Position numbers and translations under genes: made by a program. Shown in pieces: positions 7,976-16,017 of a stretch of 32,113 bases of DNA. The stretch's first letter is position 1. Each line of letters starts with the position of its first letter. The notes under the pieces were generated by a model. That model was not told the origin of the DNA. It ran no database searches and worked only from the letters and a program-made list of their open reading frames with translations. Origin of the DNA: an uncultured Alistipes sp. (GTDB lineage Bacteria; Bacteroidota; Bacteroidia; Bacteroidales; Rikenellaceae). The DNA is taken from contig CALBKP010000024.1 of the NCBI GenBank assembly GCA_937895825.1, forward strand, positions 1-32,113, written 5' to 3'.

Positions 7976-8557
7976 TCACTTCGTAATAGAGTTATTGTAA
8001 CCAGCGCGTACGGCTGCGAGGTTCTTCTCGATGACCTCCTCGCCCTTACGTGCGAAGATGCGGCGGATGCCAGCCTCGATCTTCTCAAACTCGATGTCGA
8101 GCATAGGGATAGCAGCACCCAGGAGCACCATGTTTGCTGCCTGCAGCGGAGCACCAGCATCCTTAGCGAGCTGCTCAACGTTGAGCGACACGCAGTTAGG
8201 CAACGCTGCGAGGTGCTTGTTTAGCTCCTCCTCGTTGGGGTAGTTAGGGATGTTGACAAAGGGCACGTTTGATGTTACCACCCAGCCATCCTTCTTCAGA
8301 TACTCCAAGTAGCGCAAAGCCTCCATAGGCTCCAACGAGATGATGATGTCGGCACCACCCTTAGCGATAAGGTCCGAGGCGATAGGCTCGGTAGAGAGGC
8401 GCAAGTTACTCTGCACATCGCCACCACGCTGGCTCATACCGTGAACCTCAGCCTGCTTGATGTTCCAACCCTCGGCCATGGCTGCCTCGCCGATGACCGT
8501 TGCGATCGACAGAATACCCTGTCCGCCGACGCCTGCCAAAATGATATCTTTTTTCAT
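7976..8557 (-). CDS. iorB: Indolepyruvate oxidoreductase, beta subunit
   Basis: Product is 193 aa and matches the gamma-type domain of 2-oxoacid:ferredoxin oxidoreductases: ILAGVGGQGILSIATVIGEA near the N terminus, then QAEVHGMSQRGGDVQSNLR. This subunit pairs with IorA to decarboxylate aryl-2-oxo acids to aryl-acetyl-CoA with reduction of a low-potential carrier. It has a single cysteine, so it carries no iron-sulfur cluster. It lies 35 bases after iorA and 3 bases before the aminotransferase, which points to tight co-expression. Confidence 0.93.
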   Translation of the reverse strand: MKKDIILAGVGGQGILSIATVIGEAAMAEGWNIKQAEVHGMSQRGGDVQSNLRLSTEPIASDLIAKGGADIIISLEPMEALRYLEYLKKDGWVVTSNVPFVNIPNYPNEEELNKHLAALPNCVSLNVEQLAKDAGAPLQAANMVLLGAAIPMLDIEFEKIEAGIRRIFARKGEEVIEKNLAAVRAGYNNSITK

Positions 8558-8592
8558 TGTTGTTCCTTGTTTTTAGTTAGCAATAGCGGACG

Positions 8593-10215
8593 TTACTCCT
8601 TCTTAGCAGCTGCGGCGCGAGCCTTAGCGTGACGCTTAGCTGTCTGGATACACTCTCGGCGAGGTATAACGACAGATACACCCTTGTACTCGATCTCCTC
8701 GCGAAGGATATTCTTAATCTCCTCCATATTCTTAGGCAGGGGCACCACCACGCGTACATGGTCGGGGTGAACACCTACACCACGGCAGATATCTTCCAAC
8801 TTACCAGTACCTGCTGAGTTCTGACCTCCGGTCATACCCGTAGTGAGGTTATCCGAGATGATTACAACAACGTTAGCGTTCGAGTTCACGCAGTCCAAAA
8901 GACCAGTTATACCCGAGTGTGTGAATGTAGAGTCACCGATAACAGCAAATGCGGGGAACTGGCCAGCGTCCGAAGCACCCTTAGCCATGGTGATTGAAGC
9001 ACCCATCTCAACGCATGCGTGCAAAGCCTGGAATGGAGGCAACGCACCGAGCGTGTAGCAACCGATGTCACCAAAGATGCGGGGATTCTCATACTCGGCA
9101 GCCACCTCGTTCAGAGCCTTGTACATATCTCTGTGGCCGCAACCCTGGCACAAGGCGGGTGGACGTGCTACAACGATGTCGTCAGCCTCGAGGTTCTCCA
9201 AAGCCTCCATGCCGAGCGACTTACGTACCGAGTCGGGAGTGAGCTCACCAACACGTGGAAGGTCTCCTGTCAAGCGACCCTTAACCTCCACGCTTGAAGG
9301 TACGATGGCGCGAACCATCTCCTCAACCACGGGCTGTCCCTCCTCCATGACGAGGATCTCCTTAGCGCCATCCTCGACCATCTTCTCGATAAGGGCGACG
9401 GGCAATGGATACTGCGACACCTTGAGTACGCTGCGCTCCTCGCAGTTAGCCACATTCTCCATGTAGTAGTTGTAGGCAATACCTGTGCATATAACACCGC
9501 GCTCGGGCGTAGTACCCTTGCGGTAGAAGTTATACTTAGACTCTACGGCAGCCTTCTGAAGGTCGTCCTGCTGAGCGAGAAGCTCGACATAACGCTTCTT
9601 TGCAAAGGCGGGCAACAGAATCCAACGACGTACATCCTCTGGACGGCAGATGTCGTTCTGCTTGCGCGGCTCGTCGGTGAGCGTCACCACGGCGCGTGAG
9701 TGAGCCATACGTGTAGTTACGCGCATCAGTACGGGGAGCTTAACAGCCTCCGAGAGCTCGAATGCAGCGCGCGTCATATCGTAAGCCTCCTGCTGTGATG
9801 AGGGCTCGAAGATGGGCATAAGTGCGAACTTGCCATAGAAACGAGAGTCCTGCTCGTTCTGTGATGAGTGCATCGAAGGGTCGTCGGCAGCAACCACCAC
9901 CAAGCCACCATTCACACCCGTCATTGCCGAGTTAACGAATGGGTCAGCAGCAACGTTCATACCAACGTGCTTCATACATACAAGGGCACGCTTACCCATG
10001 TACGACATACCGAGAGCACCCTCCATGGCGGTCTTCTCGTTAGTAGCCCAGCGGCAGAAGATCTTGTCTGCAGCCTCGCCACGCTTCTCCTCGCGGAGCT
10101 GAATGAACTCTGTAATTTCGGTTGACGGCGTACCGGGATATGCATAAACACCCGACAGACCAGCGTCAATAGCGGCCTGAGCAATAGCCTCGTCACCGAG
10201 AAGTAATCTTTTCAT
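8593..10215 (-). CDS. iorA: Indolepyruvate oxidoreductase, alpha subunit lacking the ferredoxin domain
   Basis: Product is 540 aa. The N-terminal pyruvate-binding domain starts LLLGDEAIAQAAIDAG with YAYPGTPSTEI at 25-35. The TPP domain has RPPALCQGCGHRDM (351-364), GDIGCYTLGALPP (382-394) and the TPP/Mg motif from GDST (427-430) to SDNLTTGMTGGQ (454-465). Classical IorA proteins end with a ferredoxin-like domain with two CxxCxxC-type motifs. Here the protein stops about 25 residues after VIPRREC with a Lys/Ala-rich tail (KRHAKARAAAAKKE) and has no CxxCxxC anywhere. How electrons leave the TPP intermediate is therefore unclear. It is the first gene of the operon, with a good promoter 61 bases upstream. 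Confidence 0.92.
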   Translation of the reverse strand: MKRLLLGDEAIAQAAIDAGLSGVYAYPGTPSTEITEFIQLREEKRGEAADKIFCRWATNEKTAMEGALGMSYMGKRALVCMKHVGMNVAADPFVNSAMTGVNGGLVVVAADDPSMHSSQNEQDSRFYGKFALMPIFEPSSQQEAYDMTRAAFELSEAVKLPVLMRVTTRMAHSRAVVTLTDEPRKQNDICRPEDVRRWILLPAFAKKRYVELLAQQDDLQKAAVESKYNFYRKGTTPERGVICTGIAYNYYMENVANCEERSVLKVSQYPLPVALIEKMVEDGAKEILVMEEGQPVVEEMVRAIVPSSVEVKGRLTGDLPRVGELTPDSVRKSLGMEALENLEADDIVVARPPALCQGCGHRDMYKALNEVAAEYENPRIFGDIGCYTLGALPPFQALHACVEMGASITMAKGASDAGQFPAFAVIGDSTFTHSGITGLLDCVNSNANVVVIISDNLTTGMTGGQNSAGTGKLEDICRGVGVHPDHVRVVVPLPKNMEEIKNILREEIEYKGVSVVIPRRECIQTAKRHAKARAAAAKKE

Positions 10216-10275
10216 AATTGTTTATTGTTTTAGGTTTGTTTTGTTTGCTCTTTTATTTGCGCATTTTCGCATCTT

Positions 10276-10283
10276 CAAAGATA
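10276..10283 (-). promoter_or_regulatory. Promoter -7 element for the ior operon
   Basis: On the minus strand this reads TATCTTTG, a perfect -7 element, 60 bases before the iorA start. The region 20 bases upstream has TTTCG rather than a clean TTG, so the -33 box is weak. Confidence 0.7.
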
Positions 10284-10354
10284 TGAATAATTTTTTAGAC
10301 CACGAAATTTTTTAGGCTAAATTTTCGCACATGCCACATTCTCGCGTGCAAGTG

Positions 10355-10385
10355 TTGGTAGTTAACGAATAGTTTTGTAACTTCG
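10355..10385 (+). promoter_or_regulatory. Promoter for the repeat-module lipoprotein
   Basis: TTG at 10355-10357, a 20-base spacer and TAACTTCG at 10378-10385 (one mismatch to TAnnTTTG). The ATG at 10411 lies 25 bases further on. Confidence 0.55.
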
Positions 10386-10410
10386 TAGCCTAAACAACAA
10401 ATCATGAGAT

Positions 10411-12522
10411 ATGAAGAGAATAGATTGGTTACTAAGCCTTATTTTGGGACTATGTTTCGTCGCTTGTGAGAGCGACCCCACGCCTGCGCCTCAGCCTACA
10501 CCTGGTGATGGACAGTCGCTTAGCTTTACTACGGAGATTGTCTCTACCACTCGAACGACGATGACCTTCAACGTTATCCCCTCCGACCCCGAGGCCTATT
10601 ACTACTGCTTCGTTGCCGACCGCGAGACTGTCGAGGAGTACACCAAGGATAAGTACCTCGCCGCAGTCATCTGCCAGCAGATTGGCGACGCTGCCTACGA
10701 CGAGGGTAAGACCTTCGAGGAGTATATGGCCGCCACGGTCGACCGCGGCAATGTCGAGGGTGGAACGTTCTCAGGACTTACGATGGACACGGAGTACTAC
10801 CTCTTAGTCTTTGGTGTCGATGCTGAGAAGGGCTATGAGGTTACTACCGAGCTACATAAGACCCTCTTTAAAACTGCCGCTGTCGAGACTCTTGACTGCA
10901 GCTTCGAGGTGACAACAACGGTTGTGGATAATAGCGTCACGTTCGATGTCGTACCCTCGGACAAGGATACCTACTGGTATCTATGTACCCTTAGGCGCGC
11001 TCAGTACGACAATTACACGAGCGACGAGGATGGCTACGGCATGACTGAGGATTACTTCTACCAGTACTACCTCCAGCAGGATATCAACGCCTACCTGGAG
11101 GCGGGCTATACCACCGAGCAGATTATCGCTGAGCTGATGCATCGTGGCGACCTTACGCTCGAGGCTAAGGGTTTGGCAGCCAACACCGAATACATCTACC
11201 TTATCGCCGCTCTCTCGATCGACGGCGAGGGCATCACCATACGCACGGGTGTCACCTCGGGCTACTACACCACGGGTGATGTCGCCAAGTCGGAGATGAC
11301 CTTCGAAATCGAGGTTTGGGACATCGAGCAGATGGCCGCCTCGGTACGTATCACCCCCTCGAACAACGCCGACCTATACTGCGCCCTTATCCAGCCGTGG
11401 GATGGCGTGAGTACGGCCGACGAGGTCATGCACCAGATTGTCGACCAGTGGGGTGGTTGGATGGATATTATGGCCAACGACCGCGGTCAGGTGGAGCACT
11501 CGGGTAACAATAAATTTAAGCTCCCCGCGGCCGATACGCAGTATTATGTTATCGCCTTTGGTTACGCTGGTGGCATCACTACCGATGCTTATATGGCAAC
11601 GTTCCGCACGCTTCCTGGTGGCAGTGTTGAGGATGTGCAGTTCGAGATAAAAACGTCGAACATAGGTAATTACGGTTTCAGTATGACCGTCATGTCGTCA
11701 GATCCCACGATCTACTACATTCCTGGCGTGTGCATGGCAGGGGAGTATGACGAGGCGGAGTACATGGCTATGGAGGAGGAGATCTTCAACTACTTCTACT
11801 CGGGCTCCAAGGATTTCAACCCGAGCATCACCGTTGCCGAGGTTCTCGACCAATATTACTACAATGGCAACTCTTCGTTGCAGATCTCTGGCGTGCTCCC
11901 CGATACGGAGTATATGGGCTACATCTACGTCCTCGACACCGCCACTGGTAAGGTTGTTAAGTGCTTTACATTCGATAATATAGCTCGTACACTCACGCTT
12001 GGCAACATCGCTCCGCAGGTTGAGCTCGTGGGCTACTACTCGGGCGATGAGGAGGGTGGCTCAATCTTTGGTCAGCCTGCAGCCACAGCGGGCAAGGCTA
12101 TCACCGTCGTTAAATATACCAACCTCGATGGTGCTCGTACCCTCTTTACCACGATGATCGAGGGCGACTGCACAAACTCTGTCGCCTACTCCGATGCCGA
12201 CATCTGGGATATAGCCTACGGCTACTGGAACACGTGCAACATAGCTCAGCCATACTCGTTCTATACCGCCGAGTGGAATGTCGAGCAGACGGCACTGGCC
12301 TACGCTACCGATATGGAGGGACGAATGGGTGCTGTCGGTCGCCTCTACACCCAGCCTACGGCCGACACGAAGAGCCCTATTTCGGAGCTTAAGACGCTTG
12401 TCGATAGTCTAAACGAGGAGTCTGAGGCTTCAGCACTTGCCCTGCCTTCGTCTCTTGTTGTTGATCCCGATGCAGTCCCCATGCAACGTAAGCTCCGCGC
12501 TACGATTGTTCCTGTGGAGTAA
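10411..12522 (+). CDS. Lipoprotein with repeated FN3-like beta-sandwich modules
   Basis: Product is 703 aa with a lipoprotein signal peptide: charged start, hydrophobic core, and lipobox FVAC with the lipidated cysteine at C19, followed by ESDPTPAPQ. Four modules can be seen at about 36-155, 162-289, 295-401 and 408-530. Each opens with a strand like SVTFDVVPSD.. and closes with a turn D/NTEYY.L.. and a final strand (MDTEYYLLVFG, ANTEYIYLIAA, ADTQYYVIAFG, PDTEYMGYIYV). That pattern is typical of fibronectin-III-like sheets in Bacteroidetes surface lipoproteins. The C-terminal 170 residues are different. The Ser/Asp after the lipid Cys suggests outer-membrane, perhaps surface, export. No enzymatic motif was seen, so binding or adhesion is a guess. 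It is monocistronic and ends in a palindromic terminator. Confidence 0.75.
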   Translation: MKRIDWLLSLILGLCFVACESDPTPAPQPTPGDGQSLSFTTEIVSTTRTTMTFNVIPSDPEAYYYCFVADRETVEEYTKDKYLAAVICQQIGDAAYDEGKTFEEYMAATVDRGNVEGGTFSGLTMDTEYYLLVFGVDAEKGYEVTTELHKTLFKTAAVETLDCSFEVTTTVVDNSVTFDVVPSDKDTYWYLCTLRRAQYDNYTSDEDGYGMTEDYFYQYYLQQDINAYLEAGYTTEQIIAELMHRGDLTLEAKGLAANTEYIYLIAALSIDGEGITIRTGVTSGYYTTGDVAKSEMTFEIEVWDIEQMAASVRITPSNNADLYCALIQPWDGVSTADEVMHQIVDQWGGWMDIMANDRGQVEHSGNNKFKLPAADTQYYVIAFGYAGGITTDAYMATFRTLPGGSVEDVQFEIKTSNIGNYGFSMTVMSSDPTIYYIPGVCMAGEYDEAEYMAMEEEIFNYFYSGSKDFNPSITVAEVLDQYYYNGNSSLQISGVLPDTEYMGYIYVLDTATGKVVKCFTFDNIARTLTLGNIAPQVELVGYYSGDEEGGSIFGQPAATAGKAITVVKYTNLDGARTLFTTMIEGDCTNSVAYSDADIWDIAYGYWNTCNIAQPYSFYTAEWNVEQTALAYATDMEGRMGAVGRLYTQPTADTKSPISELKTLVDSLNEESEASALALPSSLVVDPDAVPMQRKLRATIVPVE

Positions 12523-12539
12523 ATCTGCAGGGCCACATA

Positions 12540-12577
12540 AAAAGAGAAATCCCCGAAATTTCGGGGATTTCTCTTTT
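12540..12577. terminator. Perfect 38-bp palindrome, bidirectional terminator
   Basis: Two 19-base arms are exactly complementary around the centre at 12558/12559, with TTTCGGGGATTTCTCTTTT as the right arm. The outer arms are A-rich/T-rich, giving a U-run in both directions. It sits between the convergent lipoprotein and DUF3467 genes. Confidence 0.85.
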
Positions 12578-12589
12578 GTTGCTCACTAT

Positions 12590-12892
12590 CTATGCTTGAC
12601 CCTTGTGTCCAAATGGATCGAGCATCTGTTTTGCGGGGATGTTGATCTTGCCGAAGTTGCTCTCGTAGCGTGTGATGTTCTCCTGGAGTGATAGTAGCAG
12701 TCGCTTAGCGTGCTCTGGTGTGAGCACCACGCGGCTCTTAACGCGTGCCTTAGGAAGACCAGGTAGCATCGTTGCAAAGTCGAGGATGAACTCCGATGTT
12801 GAGTGTGCGATGATTGCCAAGTTGCAATAGTTGCCCTGAGCAATCTGCTCGTCAAGCTGTATCTCTATGCCCTGTTTCTTGTTCTCGTTCAT
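12590..12892 (-). CDS. DUF3467 domain protein
   Basis: Product is 100 aa, matching the small DUF3467 family in length and pattern: IEIQLDEQIAQGNYCNLAIIAHSTSEFILDFATMLPG.., then KARVKSRVVLTPEHAKRLLLSLQENI. No signal peptide or membrane segment is present, so it is cytoplasmic. The function of the family is not established. The gene is alone on its strand, with its own promoter and the palindromic terminator 12 bases beyond its stop. Confidence 0.85.
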   Translation of the reverse strand: MNENKKQGIEIQLDEQIAQGNYCNLAIIAHSTSEFILDFATMLPGLPKARVKSRVVLTPEHAKRLLLSLQENITRYESNFGKINIPAKQMLDPFGHKGQA

Positions 12893-12926
12893 GGTATTAA
12901 AAGTGTTTAAGGATTAAATAACCTCG

Positions 12927-12957
12927 TAAAGGTAAGAATTATTTTCAGAAACTCCAA
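12927..12957 (-). promoter_or_regulatory. Promoter for the DUF3467 gene
   Basis: On the minus strand, TTG (12957-12955), a 20-base spacer, and TACCTTTA (12934-12927; one mismatch to TAnnTTTG). The gene starts 35 bases downstream. The remaining part of 12958-13101 is AT rich with no gene seen. Confidence 0.6.
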
Positions 12958-13101
12958 ATTTAGGCTTTCGATATGGCTTGAGCGTTTGGACTTTGGGTGG
13001 CGTATATATAGGCTCCGTTTGGTGATGTGCGACGCGCCTATTTTGGAGATATTTTGCTTAATTTATATTTGTATAATATCAAATATATGGCAAAAATTTT
13101 G

Positions 13102-13109
13102 TATCTTTG
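13102..13109 (+). promoter_or_regulatory. Promoter -7 element for the lysE-cmk-ispH run
   Basis: TATCTTTG followed by CACC, the typical Bacteroidetes start context. No clear -33 TTG lies at the right distance. A leader of about 75 bases precedes the ATG at 13193, and no known riboswitch was recognised in it. Confidence 0.65.
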
Positions 13110-13192
13110 CACCGCCCTATTTGCCTACGTGTAGTGAGGTTGTATATTGTCCTCGTCGGTGGCAATAAATCGGGGCTGAAGATAGTGATATT

Positions 13193-13888
13193 ATGATTGT
13201 CGAGATACTACAAATATTATTCAGTGGACTATGTGTTGGTCTGGCATCGTCGGTGACTGTTGGCCCTGTTGCTGTGCTATGCATACAGCGCACGCTTAGC
13301 AAGGGTCATCTTGCAGGTATGATCTCGGGCTTGGGCATCGCATGTGCCGATACTATTATGGCCATCCTCGCCTTCACGGTCTACGCACTTTTGAAGAGCT
13401 ATATCGACGAGTATAGTACCGCTATACAGCTCTGCGGTGGTGTATTCGTTGTTATTGTCGGTATCTTTATCTTTTTCAAAAACCCAGTGCCTCAGATACG
13501 CAAGAACCGTGCTGGCCACAGCGCCTTGTGGCAGGATTTTGCCTCAATGTTCGGCTTCACGCTTGCAAACTTTGTGGTCATCATCCCCTATATCTTGGCC
13601 TTCTTCACGATGTTTAATATTGACCTTGCGGAGTCGACACCTGCGGCTGCGGAGTCTGCGGGACTTGTTGTGAAGAGCGCTCCTGCTATTAGCCGTATGA
13701 TGCGTAACGTGTTGGTCTTGGGCGGCTTCCTACTTGGCGCAGTGCTCTGGTGGGTTGCTCTCACGTCGCTGATTAATATCTTTCGCAAGGGCTTTCGCCC
13801 GCGCCACATGCTCACGATCAACCACATCGCTGGCATCATCATCAGCACACTGGGTCTCTACACCCTTATTTCGGTATTAATAAGCTAA
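13193..13888 (+). CDS. LysE/RhtB-family transporter
   Basis: Product is 231 aa, hydrophobic throughout, with about six predicted membrane helices. The first helix region (VGLASSVTVGPVAVLCIQRTLSKG) fits the LysE family signature, with a conserved Gly-Pro in helix 1. These inner-membrane proteins export amino acids or related small molecules. The substrate here is unknown. A cytoplasmic loop KNPVPQIRKNRAGHS lies near residues 96-110. It leads a long co-directional run; cmk begins 6 bases after its stop. Confidence 0.82.
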   Translation: MIVEILQILFSGLCVGLASSVTVGPVAVLCIQRTLSKGHLAGMISGLGIACADTIMAILAFTVYALLKSYIDEYSTAIQLCGGVFVVIVGIFIFFKNPVPQIRKNRAGHSALWQDFASMFGFTLANFVVIIPYILAFFTMFNIDLAESTPAAAESAGLVVKSAPAISRMMRNVLVLGGFLLGAVLWWVALTSLINIFRKGFRPRHMLTINHIAGIIISTLGLYTLISVLIS

Positions 13889-13894
13889 CATACA

Positions 13895-14590
13895 ATGGAT
13901 AACAAGAGGATTATCATCGCTATCGACGGTCACTCGTCGTGTGGAAAGAGTACGTTTGCCAAAGCTATTGCGGCACGTTTGGGCTATATCTTTATCGATA
14001 CTGGCGCTATGTACCGTGCTGTTACGCTCTACGCCCTGGAGCATGGTGCTATACACTCTGGCATCGTCGAGGAGGCCGAGGTCGCGGCTATGCTCAAGGA
14101 TATAAACATAGACTTCCGTTTCAATCCCCAGCGTGGTGCCAGTGATATATACGTTAATGGCGACCTTGTCGAGGGTAAGATTCGCACTATCGAGGTGAGC
14201 AACTGCGTGAGCGCTGTTAGCTCTATTGCTGCCGTCAGGGAGAAGCTCGTTACCATGCAGCAGGAGATGGGTCTTAAGCGTGGTGTGGTGATGGATGGCC
14301 GTGATATCGGCACTGTGGTATTCCCCGAGGCTGAGCTCAAGATATATATGACGGCCGATGCGATGGTACGTGCCGAGCGTCGCTTCAAGGAGCTTACCGA
14401 GAAAGGCGATAAGGTTACGCTTGAGGAGATCTACGAGAATGTTGTTTCGCGCGATAAGGCCGACATGTCGCGTAAGATTTCACCCTTGCGTAAGGCCGAT
14501 GATGCCATCGTGCTGGATAACTCGCACATGAGTGTTGAGGAGCAGATGGAGTGGTTCGATAGAGAGTATCAGCGCGTAATTAACGAATAG
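13895..14590 (+). CDS. cmk: Cytidylate kinase
   Basis: Product is 231 aa, the usual length. It has the P-loop GHSSCGKST (12-20), DTGAMYRA (the CMP-kinase signature after the first helix) and MDGRDIGTVVFPEAELKIYM, the GRDIGT motif that binds the nucleotide. It phosphorylates CMP/dCMP with ATP in the cytoplasm. The pairing with ispH directly downstream (1-base gap) is common in Bacteroidales. Confidence 0.96.
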   Translation: MDNKRIIIAIDGHSSCGKSTFAKAIAARLGYIFIDTGAMYRAVTLYALEHGAIHSGIVEEAEVAAMLKDINIDFRFNPQRGASDIYVNGDLVEGKIRTIEVSNCVSAVSSIAAVREKLVTMQQEMGLKRGVVMDGRDIGTVVFPEAELKIYMTADAMVRAERRFKELTEKGDKVTLEEIYENVVSRDKADMSRKISPLRKADDAIVLDNSHMSVEEQMEWFDREYQRVINE

Positions 14591-14591
14591 T

Positions 14592-15452
14592 ATGGTTGAG
14601 GTACGTATAGACGATAATTCAGGCTTCTGCTTTGGTGTCGTACGCGCCATTGGTGAGGCTGAGCAGGCTTTGAAGGCCACGGGTGAGGTTTACTCACTTG
14701 GTGATATAGTGCATAACCGTGTCGAGGTGCAACGCCTCGAGGAGCTTGGTCTGCGTACCGTCACGCACGACGATATGGCTACGCTCGGTGGTCGTACGCT
14801 TCTTGTGCGAGCCCATGGCGAGCCTCCGAGGACATATCTCCGTGCCAAGGAGCTCGGCATTAACGTTATCGACGCTACGTGCCCCGTTGTTGCGCGCCTT
14901 CAGCGCCGCCTTAGGGAGGCCTACGATAAGATGCAGCGCGTAGGTGGTAGTGTTGTGCTCTTGGGTAAGCGTGGCCATGCCGAGGTTATAGGCCTCACGG
15001 GACAGGTCGATGACGATGTCACCGTTGTTGAGGGCTTCGATGACCTCACCGCTGTCGACTTCAACCGCCCGATATACCTGCTGTCGCAGACGACACAGAG
15101 CATCGACCTCTTCCATCGTCTCGCCGAGGAGATTCGTGGCCGCGCGAAGGAGGGTGTCGAGGTCACTATTGACGACACCATCTGCCGCCGTGTGGCGGGA
15201 CGCGAGGCTCTGCTTGAGAAGTTTGCTGCGAGTGTTGATGTGGTACTCTTTGTTGCGGGGCGTAAGTCGTCGAATGGCCGTGTGTTGTGCGACGTGTGCC
15301 GTAGGGCCAATGACCGCACATACCATATCGAGGAGGCTTCGGAGATAGATACAGCATGGCTTGATGGTGCTCGCAGCGTGGGCATCTGTGGTGCAACGTC
15401 CACGCCACGCTGGCTTATGGAGGAGGTTGCCGCTGCACTCAGCCGTTATTAA
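14592..15452 (+). CDS. ispH: 4-hydroxy-3-methylbut-2-enyl diphosphate reductase
   Basis: Product is 286 aa, the normal single-domain size. It carries out the last step of the MEP isoprenoid pathway, reducing HMBPP to IPP and DMAPP with an iron-sulfur cluster. The three cluster cysteines are C13 (SGFCFGV), C97 (DATCPVV) and C198 (DDTICRR). Substrate histidines are H41 (DIVHNR), H75 (RAHGEP) and H129 (KRGHAE). The C terminus has CGATSTPRWLMEEV, the substrate Ser/Thr motif. No ribosomal S1 fusion is present. The gene is followed by 69 AT-rich bases before the next small gene. Confidence 0.96.
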   Translation: MVEVRIDDNSGFCFGVVRAIGEAEQALKATGEVYSLGDIVHNRVEVQRLEELGLRTVTHDDMATLGGRTLLVRAHGEPPRTYLRAKELGINVIDATCPVVARLQRRLREAYDKMQRVGGSVVLLGKRGHAEVIGLTGQVDDDVTVVEGFDDLTAVDFNRPIYLLSQTTQSIDLFHRLAEEIRGRAKEGVEVTIDDTICRRVAGREALLEKFAASVDVVLFVAGRKSSNGRVLCDVCRRANDRTYHIEEASEIDTAWLDGARSVGICGATSTPRWLMEEVAAALSRY

Positions 15453-15521
15453 TCGGTCATTTACCCCCTCCTTCACCGCTAATTATTAATTAAAAATTAT
15501 TCATTACTAATTGGTTCCATT

Positions 15522-15998
15522 ATGAAGTACTTGGTTCGCTCGCTAAAATATTTGGTCTTTTTGTGCGTTTTAGATGTGGTGCTCGTGTGGCTTATGTCGC
15601 TCGACGGCTCAGCTGGCTCAACAGACCTCATCACACTCCTAAAGCTACAACTCAGCTCCGAGAGTGGCCCGTGGCTTATCGTTGCCTTTGTGGCGCTGGC
15701 TGCCTTCTATCCCCGTTTCGGCTTTATGCGTAGTCGCATCGACGGGTGTAATATTGCGGAGGATGAGCTGCGTATTATGAACGCCATGCAAACCTATGGC
15801 TTCAAACTTGTGGAGCGTAGGGGTGAGGAGCTTGTCTACCGTAAGGTGGGCTTTGTTGGCCGCTTGATGCTAATGTTCGAAGATGAGATTGTGGTGCGCA
15901 GATCGGGTGATGGCGTTGTGCTTGAGGGCTTGCGTCGCTCGGTGGCTCGTGTAGCCTACCAGCTCAAGTGCTATATGGATAGCCGCCGCTACGAGTAG
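15522..15998 (+). CDS. Small membrane protein of unknown function
   Basis: Product is 158 aa. Two membrane segments lie near residues 9-27 and 50-66, joined by a short polar loop, then a basic cytoplasmic-type C-terminal half (RFGFMRSRIDG.., EDELRIMNAMQTYGFKLVERRGEELVYRK). The C-terminal half alternates hydrophobic and charged residues like a small beta-rich domain. I do not recognise a family. It lies between ispH and the S41 protease in the same direction, 19 bases before the latter, so probably co-transcribed. The coding quality (codon usage like its neighbours) supports a real gene. Confidence 0.72.
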   Translation: MKYLVRSLKYLVFLCVLDVVLVWLMSLDGSAGSTDLITLLKLQLSSESGPWLIVAFVALAAFYPRFGFMRSRIDGCNIAEDELRIMNAMQTYGFKLVERRGEELVYRKVGFVGRLMLMFEDEIVVRRSGDGVVLEGLRRSVARVAYQLKCYMDSRRYE

Positions 15999-16017
15999 CC
16001 TTTTGTAACAAATAATT

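Noticed and set aside
12986..13168. 60-codon open frame before the LysE-type gene
   Set aside because: It spans the TATCTTTG promoter, has atypical composition and no family features.
14694..15476. 260-codon open frame on the minus strand over ispH
   Set aside because: IspH cysteines and motifs are all present on the plus strand; the antisense frame shows nothing recognisable.
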